A stretch of DNA of 12,134 nucleotides from Bacteroides sp. UBA939 (GTDB taxonomy: Bacteria > Bacteroidota > Bacteroidia > Bacteroidales > Bacteroidaceae): assembly GCF_002293435.1 (NCBI RefSeq), contig NZ_DBDF01000044.1:1-12134 (forward strand), given 5' to 3'. The notes beneath the pieces are model-generated. The model had not been told where the DNA came from, ran no database searches, and was given only the letters and a program-made list of their open reading frames with translations. Shown here one piece after another: positions 1-6,433 of the stretch (positions are counted from its first letter, which is position 1; every line of letters starts with the position of its first letter). A program made the translations under genes and the position numbers.

Positions 1-75
1 AAGCTAATAGAGATACTACTGATTATAAACAACATACAAGACTTGAGTACATTAAGATAACTAATACTTTGAGAT

Positions 76-1095
76 ATGAAAGAAATAGATTGGGCTAATC
101 TGTCATTCGGATACCTGAAGACAGATTACAATGTGCGGATTAATTTCCGCGAAGGAGCATGGGGCGAACTTGAAATCAGCAGTAGCGAACAGATCAATCT
201 GCACATGGCGGCTACTTGTCTGCACTATGGTCAGGAAGCTTTTGAAGGTCTGAAAGCATTCCGTGGCAAGGATGGCAAAGTCCGCATTTTCCGCCTGGAA
301 GAGAATGCCGCCCGTATGCAGTCCACCTGCCGGGGGATTATGATGGCTGAATTGTCGACAGAACGTTTCAGGGAAGCCGTGCTGAAAGTGGTGAAAATGA
401 ACGAACGCTTTATTCCGCCTTATGAGAGCGGCGCTTCACTTTATATCCGTCCGTTACTGATTGGTACGGGGGCGCAGGTAGGTGTCCGTCCGGCTGACGA
501 ATATATGTTCCTGATATTTGTTACTCCGGTAGGTCCATACTTCAAGGGTGGCTTCTCGGTAAATCCTTATGTCATTACCCGTAAGTACGACCGTGCTGCT
601 CCGCTCGGAACAGGTATTTATAAGATTGGCGGTAACTATGCAGCCAGTTTGCGTGCCAGCCATGAGGCTCATGCCGCCGGCTATTCCGCCGAGTTCTATC
701 TGGATGCCAGGGAAAAGAAATACATTGATGAATGCGGCGCCGCCAATTTCTTCGGAATTAAGGATAATACATACATCACTCCGCAGTCAACTTCCATTCT
801 GCCCTCTATCACGAACAAGAGCTTGATGCAATTGGCGGAAGATATGGGCATGAAGGTAGAACGTCGTCCCGTGGCGGAAGAAGAACTCTCTACTTTCGAA
901 GAAGCGGGCGCATGTGGCACGGCGGCGGTTATCAGTCCTATCGAACGTATCGACGACCCGGAAAACGGGCATTCCTATATCATTGCCAAGGATGGCAAAC
1001 CGGGACCTTTATGCACGAAGTTGTACAACAAGCTGCGTGGCATTCAGTATGGTGACGAACCTGATACGCACGGCTGGGTAACTGTTCTGGAATAA
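76..1095 (+). CDS. ilvE: Branched-chain amino acid aminotransferase
   Basis: PLP-dependent fold-type IV aminotransferase that interconverts Leu/Ile/Val and their 2-oxo acids with 2-oxoglutarate/glutamate, the last step of branched-chain amino acid synthesis, in the cytoplasm. The 339-residue length and motifs fit the larger, eukaryote-like class of BCATs: HYGQEAFEGLKAFR near residues 50-63, the PLP-lysine segment GIYKIGGNYA (Lys183 is the expected Schiff-base residue), YIDECGAANFFGI around 216-228 with Glu219 facing the cofactor, and GTAAVISPI at 281-289. The first ATG of the frame gives a full-length N-terminus. trmB begins 3 bases after the stop, so the two are almost certainly co-transcribed. 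Upstream, TTG (43-45) and TACTTTG (65-71) only resemble a promoter; the -7 element is one base short of consensus. Family assignment is firm; the preferred substrate cannot be read from sequence. Confidence 0.95.
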   Translation: MKEIDWANLSFGYLKTDYNVRINFREGAWGELEISSSEQINLHMAATCLHYGQEAFEGLKAFRGKDGKVRIFRLEENAARMQSTCRGIMMAELSTERFREAVLKVVKMNERFIPPYESGASLYIRPLLIGTGAQVGVRPADEYMFLIFVTPVGPYFKGGFSVNPYVITRKYDRAAPLGTGIYKIGGNYAASLRASHEAHAAGYSAEFYLDAREKKYIDECGAANFFGIKDNTYITPQSTSILPSITNKSLMQLAEDMGMKVERRPVAEEELSTFEEAGACGTAAVISPIERIDDPENGHSYIIAKDGKPGPLCTKLYNKLRGIQYGDEPDTHGWVTVLE

Positions 1096-1098
1096 CGC

Positions 1099-1857
1099 AT
1101 GAGTAAAGGTAAGTTAGCGAAGTTTGCCGATATGGCAAGTTATCCGCACGTGTTCGAGTATCCTTACTCGATGGTGGATGATGTGCCTTTTGAGATGAAG
1201 GGGCGATGGAATGAATCGTTCTTCGGGAATGACCGTCCCATTGTTTTGGAATTAGGTTGCGGGCGCGGTGAGTACACCGTAGGGCTGGGACGGCTATTCC
1301 CCGATAAGAACTTCATCGGAGTCGATATCAAGGGTGCCCGTATGTGGGCGGGCGCTACGGATTCGTTGGCGGCGGGCATGAAGAATGTAGCCTTTCTGCG
1401 CACCAATATCGAAATCATCGACCGTTTCTTTGCCGCGAATGAGGTAAGCGAGATATGGCTCACCTTCTCTGATCCGCAGATGAAGAAGGCCACCAAGCGT
1501 CTGACTTCCACCTGGTTTATGGAGCGGTATCGCAGGTTCCTGAAACCGGATGGCATCATTCACCTCAAGACGGATAGTAATTTCATGTTCACTTATACCC
1601 GCTATATGATTGAGAAAAACCATCTTCCTGCGGATGTGATGACGGAAGACCTGTATCACTCCGGTATGGCGGACGATATTCTCAGCATCAAGACCTATTA
1701 TGAACAACAGTGGTTGGAGCGCGGGTTGAACATCAAGTATATCAAGTTTCACTTGCCGGCAGAAGGCGAACTTCACGAACCTGATGTGGAAATAGAATTA
1801 GACGAATATCGCAGTTACAACCGCAGCAAGCGGAGCGGACTGCAAACTTCAAAATAG
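1099..1857 (+). CDS. trmB: tRNA (guanine(46)-N7)-methyltransferase
   Basis: SAM-dependent Rossmann-fold methyltransferase that makes m7G at position 46 in the tRNA variable loop. The 252-residue protein has the SAM-binding motif VLELGCGRGEY (49-59), the acidic end of strand 2 GVDIKG (74-79), the family's catalytic/tRNA-contact segment as FSDPQMKKATKRL (123-135), LKTDS (156-160) and a C-terminal TYYEQQW stretch (199-205) matching the TxxE motif of TrmB. The usual PDPWPKKRH core reads SDPQMKKA here; I recall this as a common Bacteroidetes variant rather than a defect. It starts 3 bases after ilvE and ends 37 bases before mrp, so it sits mid-operon. The C-terminus is basic and probably flexible. 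Confidence 0.93.
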   Translation: MSKGKLAKFADMASYPHVFEYPYSMVDDVPFEMKGRWNESFFGNDRPIVLELGCGRGEYTVGLGRLFPDKNFIGVDIKGARMWAGATDSLAAGMKNVAFLRTNIEIIDRFFAANEVSEIWLTFSDPQMKKATKRLTSTWFMERYRRFLKPDGIIHLKTDSNFMFTYTRYMIEKNHLPADVMTEDLYHSGMADDILSIKTYYEQQWLERGLNIKYIKFHLPAEGELHEPDVEIELDEYRSYNRSKRSGLQTSK

Positions 1858-1894
1858 CAAACAGCGTGGTTATTGACCTCATTACATTTATAAT

Positions 1895-2995
1895 ATGACA
1901 CTTTATCCTAAGCTTATTTTAGATGCACTGGCAACGGTGCGTTATCCCGGTAGCGGTAAGAATCTTGTAGAGGCTGAGATGGTTGCCGATAATTTGCGTA
2001 TTGACGGGATGAAAGTTAGTTTCTCGTTGATATTCGAGAAACCGACAGACCCTTTCATGAAATCAGTAGTTAAGGCGGCGGAAGCGGCTATTCATACGTA
2101 TGTATCCAATGAAGTGGAAGTTACCATTGCTACTGAAAGCAAGCAGGCAGCACGTCCCGAACCGGGTAAACTGCTGCCGCAAGTGAAGAACATTATCGGA
2201 ATCTCTTCCGGTAAAGGCGGCGTGGGTAAATCAACGGTATCGGCTAATCTTGCGGTGGCTTTGGCTAAGTTGGGTTATAAGGTTGGTTTGCTGGATGCTG
2301 ATATTTTCGGGCCTTCCATGCCGAAGATGTTTCAGGTGGAAGATGCTCGCCCTTATGCTGAGAATGTAGGCGGTAGAGATTTGATAGTGCCTGTCGAGAA
2401 GTATGGCGTCAAATTGCTCTCTATCGGTTTCTTTGTGGATCCTGACCAGGCAACGCTGTGGCGTGGCGGTATGGCAAGCAATGCTTTGAAGCAACTGATA
2501 GCGGATGCAAGCTGGGGAGAACTTGATTATTTCCTCATTGACCTTCCTCCGGGAACAAGCGATATCCATCTGACAGTAGTTCAAACACTCGCCATGACCG
2601 GCGCTATTGTTGTCAGCACTCCGCAAGCTGTGGCATTGGCAGATGCGCGTAAGGGTATCAATATGTTTATCAACGACAAGGTGAATGTGCCCATTCTTGG
2701 TTTAGTAGAGAATATGGCATGGTTTACTCCAGCCGAACTGCCGGAGAATAAATACTATATTTTCGGTAAGGAAGGCACCAAAAGGTTGGCGGAAGAGATG
2801 AATGTTCCCTTGCTGGGACAAATACCTATTGTACAAAGCATCTGCGAAAGCGGAGACAACGGTACTCCCGTAGCGCTTGACGAAAATGCCATGACGGGGC
2901 GCGCTTTCCTGCAATTAGCAGCAAGCGTAGTTCGCCAGGTGGATAAGCGTAATGTGGAGATGGCGCCGACTGAGGTGGTGAGGATGAATAAATAA
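1895..2995 (+). CDS. mrp: Mrp/ApbC-family P-loop ATPase, iron-sulfur carrier-like
   Basis: MinD/Mrp-family NTPase; relatives (ApbC, Nbp35, Ind1) carry a bridging 4Fe-4S cluster and deliver it to apoproteins in the cytosol. Order of domains: an N-terminal MIP18/DUF59-like region (about 1-80), then the P-loop domain with deviant Walker A GKGGVGKS (106-113), LLDADIFGPS (132-141), and the Walker B/switch segment LIDLPPGTSD (214-223). The length of 366 is typical. Oddity: the stretch that holds the cluster-binding CxxC in most relatives, just after ENM, reads ENMAWFTPAELPENKYYIFG with no cysteine, and the only cysteine in the whole protein is Cys317 (see findings). The ATPase family call is secure; the Fe-S carrier role is inferred by homology and weakened by the missing ligands. 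Last gene of the ilvE-trmB-mrp cluster, followed by a terminator. Confidence 0.92.
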   Translation: MTLYPKLILDALATVRYPGSGKNLVEAEMVADNLRIDGMKVSFSLIFEKPTDPFMKSVVKAAEAAIHTYVSNEVEVTIATESKQAARPEPGKLLPQVKNIIGISSGKGGVGKSTVSANLAVALAKLGYKVGLLDADIFGPSMPKMFQVEDARPYAENVGGRDLIVPVEKYGVKLLSIGFFVDPDQATLWRGGMASNALKQLIADASWGELDYFLIDLPPGTSDIHLTVVQTLAMTGAIVVSTPQAVALADARKGINMFINDKVNVPILGLVENMAWFTPAELPENKYYIFGKEGTKRLAEEMNVPLLGQIPIVQSICESGDNGTPVALDENAMTGRAFLQLAASVVRQVDKRNVEMAPTEVVRMNK

Positions 2996-3057
2996 AAAGA
3001 GGAGAGGACGTGCTATAAAAAAAGAAGCTGTATCAGAAGTTTAAGTTTATTATCTTT

Positions 3058-3129
3058 CATCCGCAGATTACACAGATTGCGCTGATTTATTTGAAACCTA
3101 ATCCGTGTTATCTGCGCCATCTGCGGATG
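3058..3129. repeat. Intergenic inverted repeat with 9-nt internal periodicity
   Basis: Two 30-nt arms (3058-3087 and 3100-3129) are inverted copies matching at 23 of 30 positions, with the outer 11 bp (CATCCGCAGAT against its complement) perfect, around a 12-nt loop. Inside each arm the sequence repeats with period 9: CAGATTACA-CAGATTGCG-CTGATT on the left and, on the other strand of the right arm, CAGATGGCG-CAGATAACA-CGGATT. It lies between the convergent mrp and M56 genes. No open reading frame of note crosses it. A transcript from either strand could fold into a long hairpin, but neither side is followed by a T-run, so it is not a classical terminator. I recall similar CCGCAGATTA-type elements scattered in Bacteroides genomes; this was not checked. 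Confidence 0.8.
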
Positions 3130-3145
3130 CAAAATATCTTTTTGA

Positions 3146-3179
3146 TAGTGTGCCTTACTTTTGGTGCACTATTTTTTTT
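3146..3179 (+). terminator. Intrinsic terminator after mrp
   Basis: The stem TAGTGTGCC (3146-3154) pairs with GGTGCACTA (3163-3171): nine pairs, two of them G-U, around the 8-nt loop TTACTTTT. Eight T residues follow at 3172-3179. The T-run exists only on the plus strand, so it ends the ilvE-trmB-mrp transcript and not the convergent M56 transcript. The rest of the 2996-3235 spacer, apart from the inverted repeat at 3058-3129, shows nothing I can name. Confidence 0.8.
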
Positions 3180-3235
3180 GTTCTAAACTCTTATGGCATT
3201 TTTATTCTGTCATTCAGTTATTCATATAGATTGCT

Positions 3236-5026
3236 TTATTGCAATTTGAACATAAAGGGAAATGTATATTTCACATTGACAGCCTTTCCTTTGTGCATAC
3301 CTGGTTGCCACTTGGGCATATTATTCATAACGCGGATAGCTTCTGCATCCAACAAGGGATTTATACCTTGAAGTACTTTGGATTTTGTAACATTTCCATC
3401 TTTATCAATAATCATCTGTACCACTACCCGTCCTTGTATTTTTGCTTTCTGTGCTTCTACCGGATATTTGGTGTTTTCGGATATATATTGCAGCAGAGCT
3501 GACGTACCACCGGGAAATGAAGGCATTTTATCTACTACCTCAAATACCGTTTCACCGTCAGTTGCAGAACTCCCTTGATCTGCGGTTTCACTTGCTTTCC
3601 GGATAGGACTTTGCTTCTCTTCTTTATTCTTTTCGCTTAAACGGAACATTACAGGAACCGTATATTTCACTCGAACCGCTTTACCTTTATGTATACCCGG
3701 TTTCCAATTCGGCATTGTGCCTATAACGCGTATGGCTTCGTTATCCAAACTCGGATGGACTCCACGAAGGAGTTTTGTATTAGAAATACTACCATCCACA
3801 TTTACTACAAATTGTAGCATTACCCGTCCTTGGATACCATTCTTTTTTGCATCTTCCGGATATATAATATTCTTGGATAAGAATTTCATAAATCCACTCA
3901 TTCCACCTTCCGGATATTCCGGCATTACTTCTGTTACTTCATATATCGGGTCATCAGGATTATTTGTTACCGGATTTTGATTGCCATCCTTATCCGTTTT
4001 CCCTTTTTGAGGCACTTGTTTGTTCTTATCCTGTTGTGAGTCTGGCGCTTCTGTTCGTAGCGCTTCGGTTGCAACTTCCATATCATGCGTTTTTACCGCC
4101 ATATTTTCTTCTACAGCCTCTATGACGTCTTTAGCAACTTCTTTCGTGGTGCGCGCCACGGTTTCGATGTTGCTGATAATCATGAGTAAGGCTGCCAAAG
4201 GGAGAAACATCAGATACTTGGTTCTCCCTATTTCACGGGTTCTTTTTTTGTTCATCATTTTGATGCGTTTTTTTAAAGGTAAAACATTAAAACTGTTATA
4301 GATAGTTGCTGCAGCCTTATGGTGTGACAGTCCTAACAGATGATACTGATAGGCTTTGGAATCGTGCCCGGTTTCCAGTACACGGCTATCCGCCAGATAT
4401 TCCAGGTTGGTGCGGATTTCCCGTTTCATGAGCCAGGCAAAGGGGTTGAACCAGCAGAGCGCGCATACAAGCTCACTGACGAGTACATCAATGGAATGCC
4501 ATTGGCTGGCATGTGCCTGTTCGTGAGTCAGTATTTCGCTGAGTTCTTGTTCTGTGTGCGAAGCCGGATAAATAAATACCCAGTGGAAGAAAGAAAAAGG
4601 TCCTTCGGGTTGTTTAAGCAAGTGTACATTGGAGTTTCCCATCCGTATTTTCCGGCAACGGAAAACCAACCGGATAATACCGCTTAATTGTATAAGTAAC
4701 CGGATAGCTAACAGAGCCACTACTCCCCAATAAATAAAGTCGGCGGATTTGAGCAGGAGCGCTTTCCAGTCGGAAGTTACTTGCTCCGGTGTTAGTGTGA
4801 TTTCCGGCAACACAATGTTGGCATACAAATCCACCATAGCTACCATCGGCTCTTGTTCCGTAATCCACGACTGGATATTCAGCAATGGATAAGCGGCCGA
4901 TACGGCAAAGAAACACAGCAATGCCGCCCTGCGCCACGCGAAGAACGTGTCTTTATAGAAAAACAGCCGGTAGAATGCATAAAACAGCACAATGGCTACG
5001 TTGATTTTTAGAAAATAGGCCAACAT
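3236..5026 (-). CDS. BlaR1-like M56 membrane metallopeptidase with two tandem TonB C-terminal domains
   Basis: 596-residue membrane protein combining a BlaR1/MecR1-type (M56) zinc peptidase with periplasmic TonB domains. Visible layout: hydrophobic segments at about 5-24, 33-50 and 96-121; the peptidase core with HEQAH (168-172, HExxH zinc motif) and a likely third ligand Glu209 in NLEYLADS; a fourth membrane segment at about 270-287; a hydrophilic Lys/Asp/Asn/Gln-rich spacer (290-360); TonB-CTD 1 (about 361-463); a polar linker; TonB-CTD 2 (about 494-596, reaching the stop). The two CTDs are about half identical by hand alignment, sharing IQGRV, DG, EAIRV, the MP.W.PG.HKGKAV segment and VKYT. 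Known for the family: M56 proteins sense an extracytoplasmic signal and cleave a cognate BlaI repressor. It starts 14 bases after the blaI-like stop, so the pair is one operon. The signal is unknown; nothing points specifically to beta-lactams. Confidence 0.9.
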   Translation of the reverse strand: MLAYFLKINVAIVLFYAFYRLFFYKDTFFAWRRAALLCFFAVSAAYPLLNIQSWITEQEPMVAMVDLYANIVLPEITLTPEQVTSDWKALLLKSADFIYWGVVALLAIRLLIQLSGIIRLVFRCRKIRMGNSNVHLLKQPEGPFSFFHWVFIYPASHTEQELSEILTHEQAHASQWHSIDVLVSELVCALCWFNPFAWLMKREIRTNLEYLADSRVLETGHDSKAYQYHLLGLSHHKAAATIYNSFNVLPLKKRIKMMNKKRTREIGRTKYLMFLPLAALLMIISNIETVARTTKEVAKDVIEAVEENMAVKTHDMEVATEALRTEAPDSQQDKNKQVPQKGKTDKDGNQNPVTNNPDDPIYEVTEVMPEYPEGGMSGFMKFLSKNIIYPEDAKKNGIQGRVMLQFVVNVDGSISNTKLLRGVHPSLDNEAIRVIGTMPNWKPGIHKGKAVRVKYTVPVMFRLSEKNKEEKQSPIRKASETADQGSSATDGETVFEVVDKMPSFPGGTSALLQYISENTKYPVEAQKAKIQGRVVVQMIIDKDGNVTKSKVLQGINPLLDAEAIRVMNNMPKWQPGMHKGKAVNVKYTFPFMFKLQ

Positions 5027-5040
5027 ATTTGTTTAGTGAT

Positions 5041-5400
5041 TTATTTTCCTTTTTCAATCATATCAATTATATCTTTCAGGTCATTGGCTGAAATCTTCTG
5101 CTCTTTGGCAAAGAATGAAACCATTTCCTTATATGAATTCTCAAAATAGTTACGCACGAAGCCGCTCATGAAGGTGCGTTTGTATTCGCTTTCGCGAATG
5201 GCCGGCGAGTATTGGTATGTATTTCCTACCCGGGTGGTAATGAGATACTGCTTCCGTTCCAGATTTTTCACTATGGAAGCTACCGTAGTGTAAGGAGGGG
5301 CAGGTTTGGAATATTTGGCTACGATATCCTTAACGAAGCAACTGCCCAGTTCCCAAATATAAATCATTGCTTCTTCTTCTTGCATTGTTAACTTTTCCAT
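5041..5400 (-). CDS. BlaI/MecI/CopY-family transcriptional repressor
   Basis: 119-residue winged-helix repressor of usual family length. The N-terminal two thirds hold the DNA-binding domain: MQEEEAMIYIWELGSC (6-21) as the first helix, KDIVAKY (24-30), and the recognition region PPYTTVASIVKNLERKQYL (35-53) with the family's T..T...L.R...L pattern, followed by the wing (54-66). Residues 70-119 form the helical dimerisation arm. Family members bind operator palindromes as dimers and are cleaved when the partner M56 protease is activated. Here the partner gene follows directly downstream, and a palindrome lies in the promoter just upstream, so autoregulation is the straightforward reading. The function of the regulon cannot be read from the window. 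Confidence 0.92.
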   Translation of the reverse strand: MEKLTMQEEEAMIYIWELGSCFVKDIVAKYSKPAPPYTTVASIVKNLERKQYLITTRVGNTYQYSPAIRESEYKRTFMSGFVRNYFENSYKEMVSFFAKEQKISANDLKDIIDMIEKGK

Positions 5401-5429
5401 GGAATAAAAGTATTAATTTGAATTCAATG

Positions 5430-5459
5430 CAAATCTACGAATATTTCGTAGTTAAACAA
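5430..5459 (-). promoter_or_regulatory. Promoter of the blaI-M56 operon
   Basis: On the minus strand TTG (5459-5457), 19 nt, then TAGATTTG (5437-5430) match the Bacteroides sigma-ABfr consensus (TTG at -33, TAnnTTTG at -7, spacing 19-21). Transcription would begin near 5423-5425, leaving a leader of about 25 nt before the repressor start at 5400. The operator palindrome lies inside this promoter. Confidence 0.75.
5435..5451. promoter_or_regulatory. Predicted operator for the BlaI-like repressor
   Basis: CTACGAA-TAT-TTCGTAG is a perfect 7+3+7 palindrome. It covers part of the -7 element (5435-5437) and most of the -33/-7 spacer, where a bound dimer would block RNA polymerase. The core TACGAA/TTCGTA is related to, but not the same as, the TACA...TGTA half-sites known for BlaI/MecI of Firmicutes. 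Assignment to this repressor is inference from position and symmetry. Confidence 0.7.
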
Positions 5460-5564
5460 TAGACAGTGAGTTAATTATTCTAAATCCCGCTCCAGGAGTC
5501 GCAGGGAAGGTGCTTTTTAACGATTGTAGTGAAAAGCTGCGGGCAAGGTAAGCTTATCGGAACC

Positions 5565-6206
5565 TCAAGGAATAGTCGTTTCTTTCCGCTTCACGTACAG
5601 TTTGTGCGAACCTGCTCCGTTGGTGGTGATGTTTGTTTCCGGCATTTCTTTCCAGCGCATCAATTCTTTGGCGGCGGTGTTTCGCAGCAGACCTGTCAGC
5701 TGGCAGTAGTCGCTCACTTTCATATAAGGGTGTTCTTCCAGATATTTCTGCGCTAACTTTAATCGTTGTTCCGGTGTGTATTTTTGTGAGGAACGACCGG
5801 GTTTGGTTTCCGAACGGTTCAGCCGGCAACGCCTTCCTGTCTCCATAATGAATTGTTTGTCAGCACGGAAGTTGATGTTCTGCACATAGATGCTCATTGC
5901 ATTTACTCGCCGCCCTCCTTTTTCGGCAGATTCCCGTTCTTTGCCCCGGCGCATGCCCAGCGCGGGTGTGAAGATGCCCAGCCCGTCTACTTTCACCGAG
6001 TTGCCTTGCGCCATCTGGTAAGCAATTTCTTGTGTGAGCGAGCGCACCAGTCCTATGATGTCTCCCGGTGTGAACGAACTTGAATAATTGATGTTGTTTG
6101 CGATGTATTCCAAGTTTACCTGGTTCCACAGCTTCATGCGTGGATAGAGGATGCGTTCGCCCTCTTCGTTTGGCAGGTTCGATTCCTGCATTTCATATTC
6201 AGCCAT
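5565..6206 (-). CDS. HU-family (Bacteroides HU-HIG type) DNA-binding protein with C-terminal HTH-like extension
   Basis: 213-residue nucleoid-type protein, longer than classical HU (about 90). Residues about 24-125 fit the divergent HU-like domain common in Bacteroides: helical N-terminus (LEYIANNINYSSSFTPGDIIGLVRSL, 32-57), then VKVDGLGIFTPALGMRRGK (71-89) and VQNINFRADKQFI (108-120), corresponding to the GFG region and DNA-binding beta arm. After a basic linker (RRCRLNRSETKPGRSSQK, 125-142) comes a second helical unit, TPEQRLKLAQKYLEEHP and VSDYCQLTGLLRNTAAKELMRW (164-185), which looks like a helix-turn-helix. The tail is basic. Such proteins bend or bind DNA; a sequence-specific role for the C-terminal unit is inference. 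No Shine-Dalgarno is seen. A consensus promoter with a repeat-rich leader lies upstream at 6340-6450. The stop is 164 bases before the blaI start, so it is not part of that operon. Confidence 0.85.
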   Translation of the reverse strand: MAEYEMQESNLPNEEGERILYPRMKLWNQVNLEYIANNINYSSSFTPGDIIGLVRSLTQEIAYQMAQGNSVKVDGLGIFTPALGMRRGKERESAEKGGRRVNAMSIYVQNINFRADKQFIMETGRRCRLNRSETKPGRSSQKYTPEQRLKLAQKYLEEHPYMKVSDYCQLTGLLRNTAAKELMRWKEMPETNITTNGAGSHKLYVKRKETTIP

Positions 6207-6213
6207 TGTTCTC

Positions 6214-6411
6214 TTATGATATTAATATTGTTTTCCTGTGATAATAATGATGTGCGTGATTACAGCAGATGATAGAACAGTTTTTCCCTGACTTTGAGGC
6301 ATTCTCTCCTTGGGGATGAGGATGGTTGAGGTAGGGGTGAAAGTTTATCTCCAGCCTGGAGATAAACATCTCTAAGTTGGAGATGTGTATCTCTAAGCTG
6401 GAGATATACAT
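6214..6411 (-). CDS. Possible leader ORF over the 21-bp repeats (weak)
   Basis: An open frame of 65 codons begins at an ATG a few bases after the predicted start of the HU transcript and ends 7 bases before the HU start codon. Its first part is a heptad repeat (ISSLEIH, ISNLEMF, ISRLEIN) because the 21-bp DNA units are a multiple of three; the rest (His/Asn/Pro-rich, Cys-Cys) resembles translated non-coding DNA. The frame extends upstream to an ATG at 6450, before the predicted transcription start. Could be a translated leader peptide coupled to the HU gene, but most likely it is a by-product of the repeat. Confidence 0.18.
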   Translation of the reverse strand: MYISSLEIHISNLEMFISRLEINFHPYLNHPHPQGENASKSGKNCSIICCNHAHHYYHRKTILIS

Positions 6412-6433
6412 CTCCAGTGCAAAGATAAACTTT
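6340..6433. repeat. Tandem array of four 21-bp palindromic units
   Basis: Four units of exactly 21 bp run from 6347 to 6430 (6347-6367, 6368-6388, 6389-6409, 6410-6430). Each is a near-palindrome of 17 bp plus a 4-bp spacer: the first is ATCTCCAGCCTGGAGAT (perfect 8+1+8), units 2 and 3 have TCTAAG(T/C)TGGAGA cores, and unit 4 is degenerate on its right half. Outside lies a perfect 11-bp inverted repeat, AAAGTTTATCT (6340-6350) and AGATAAACTTT (6423-6433). The array sits between the stop of the thioredoxin-like gene and the HU gene. On the minus strand its distal unit contains a -7 promoter element, so most of the array would lie in the 5' end of the HU mRNA. Confidence 0.9.

Noticed and set aside
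43..71. TTG-N19-TACTTTG as the ilvE promoter
   Set aside because: The -7 element has one base too few between TA and TTTG, and it would place the start of transcription at the ATG itself. The true promoter may lie before the window.
1164..1776. Long minus-strand open frames opposite trmB
   Set aside because: trmB has all expected family motifs on the plus strand; the antisense frames have no recognisable domain and no start signals.
3156..3163. TACTTTTG, a perfect TAnnTTTG on the plus strand
   Set aside because: It lies in the loop of the mrp terminator, has no TTG at the right distance, and would read only antisense into the 3' end of the M56 gene.
3105..3371. Plus-strand open frame over the terminator and 3' end of the M56 gene
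   Set aside because: It crosses the terminator and lies antisense to a well supported gene; hydrophobic composition reflects A/T-rich non-coding DNA.
5512..5537. GCTTTT...AAAAGC stem as terminator of the HU gene
   Set aside because: Only six A/T-rich pairs with a 14-nt loop and no T-run; not better than chance.
6340..6433. CRISPR array
   Set aside because: Units are contiguous 21-bp palindromes without unique spacers of 30 bp or so, and no cas gene is present.
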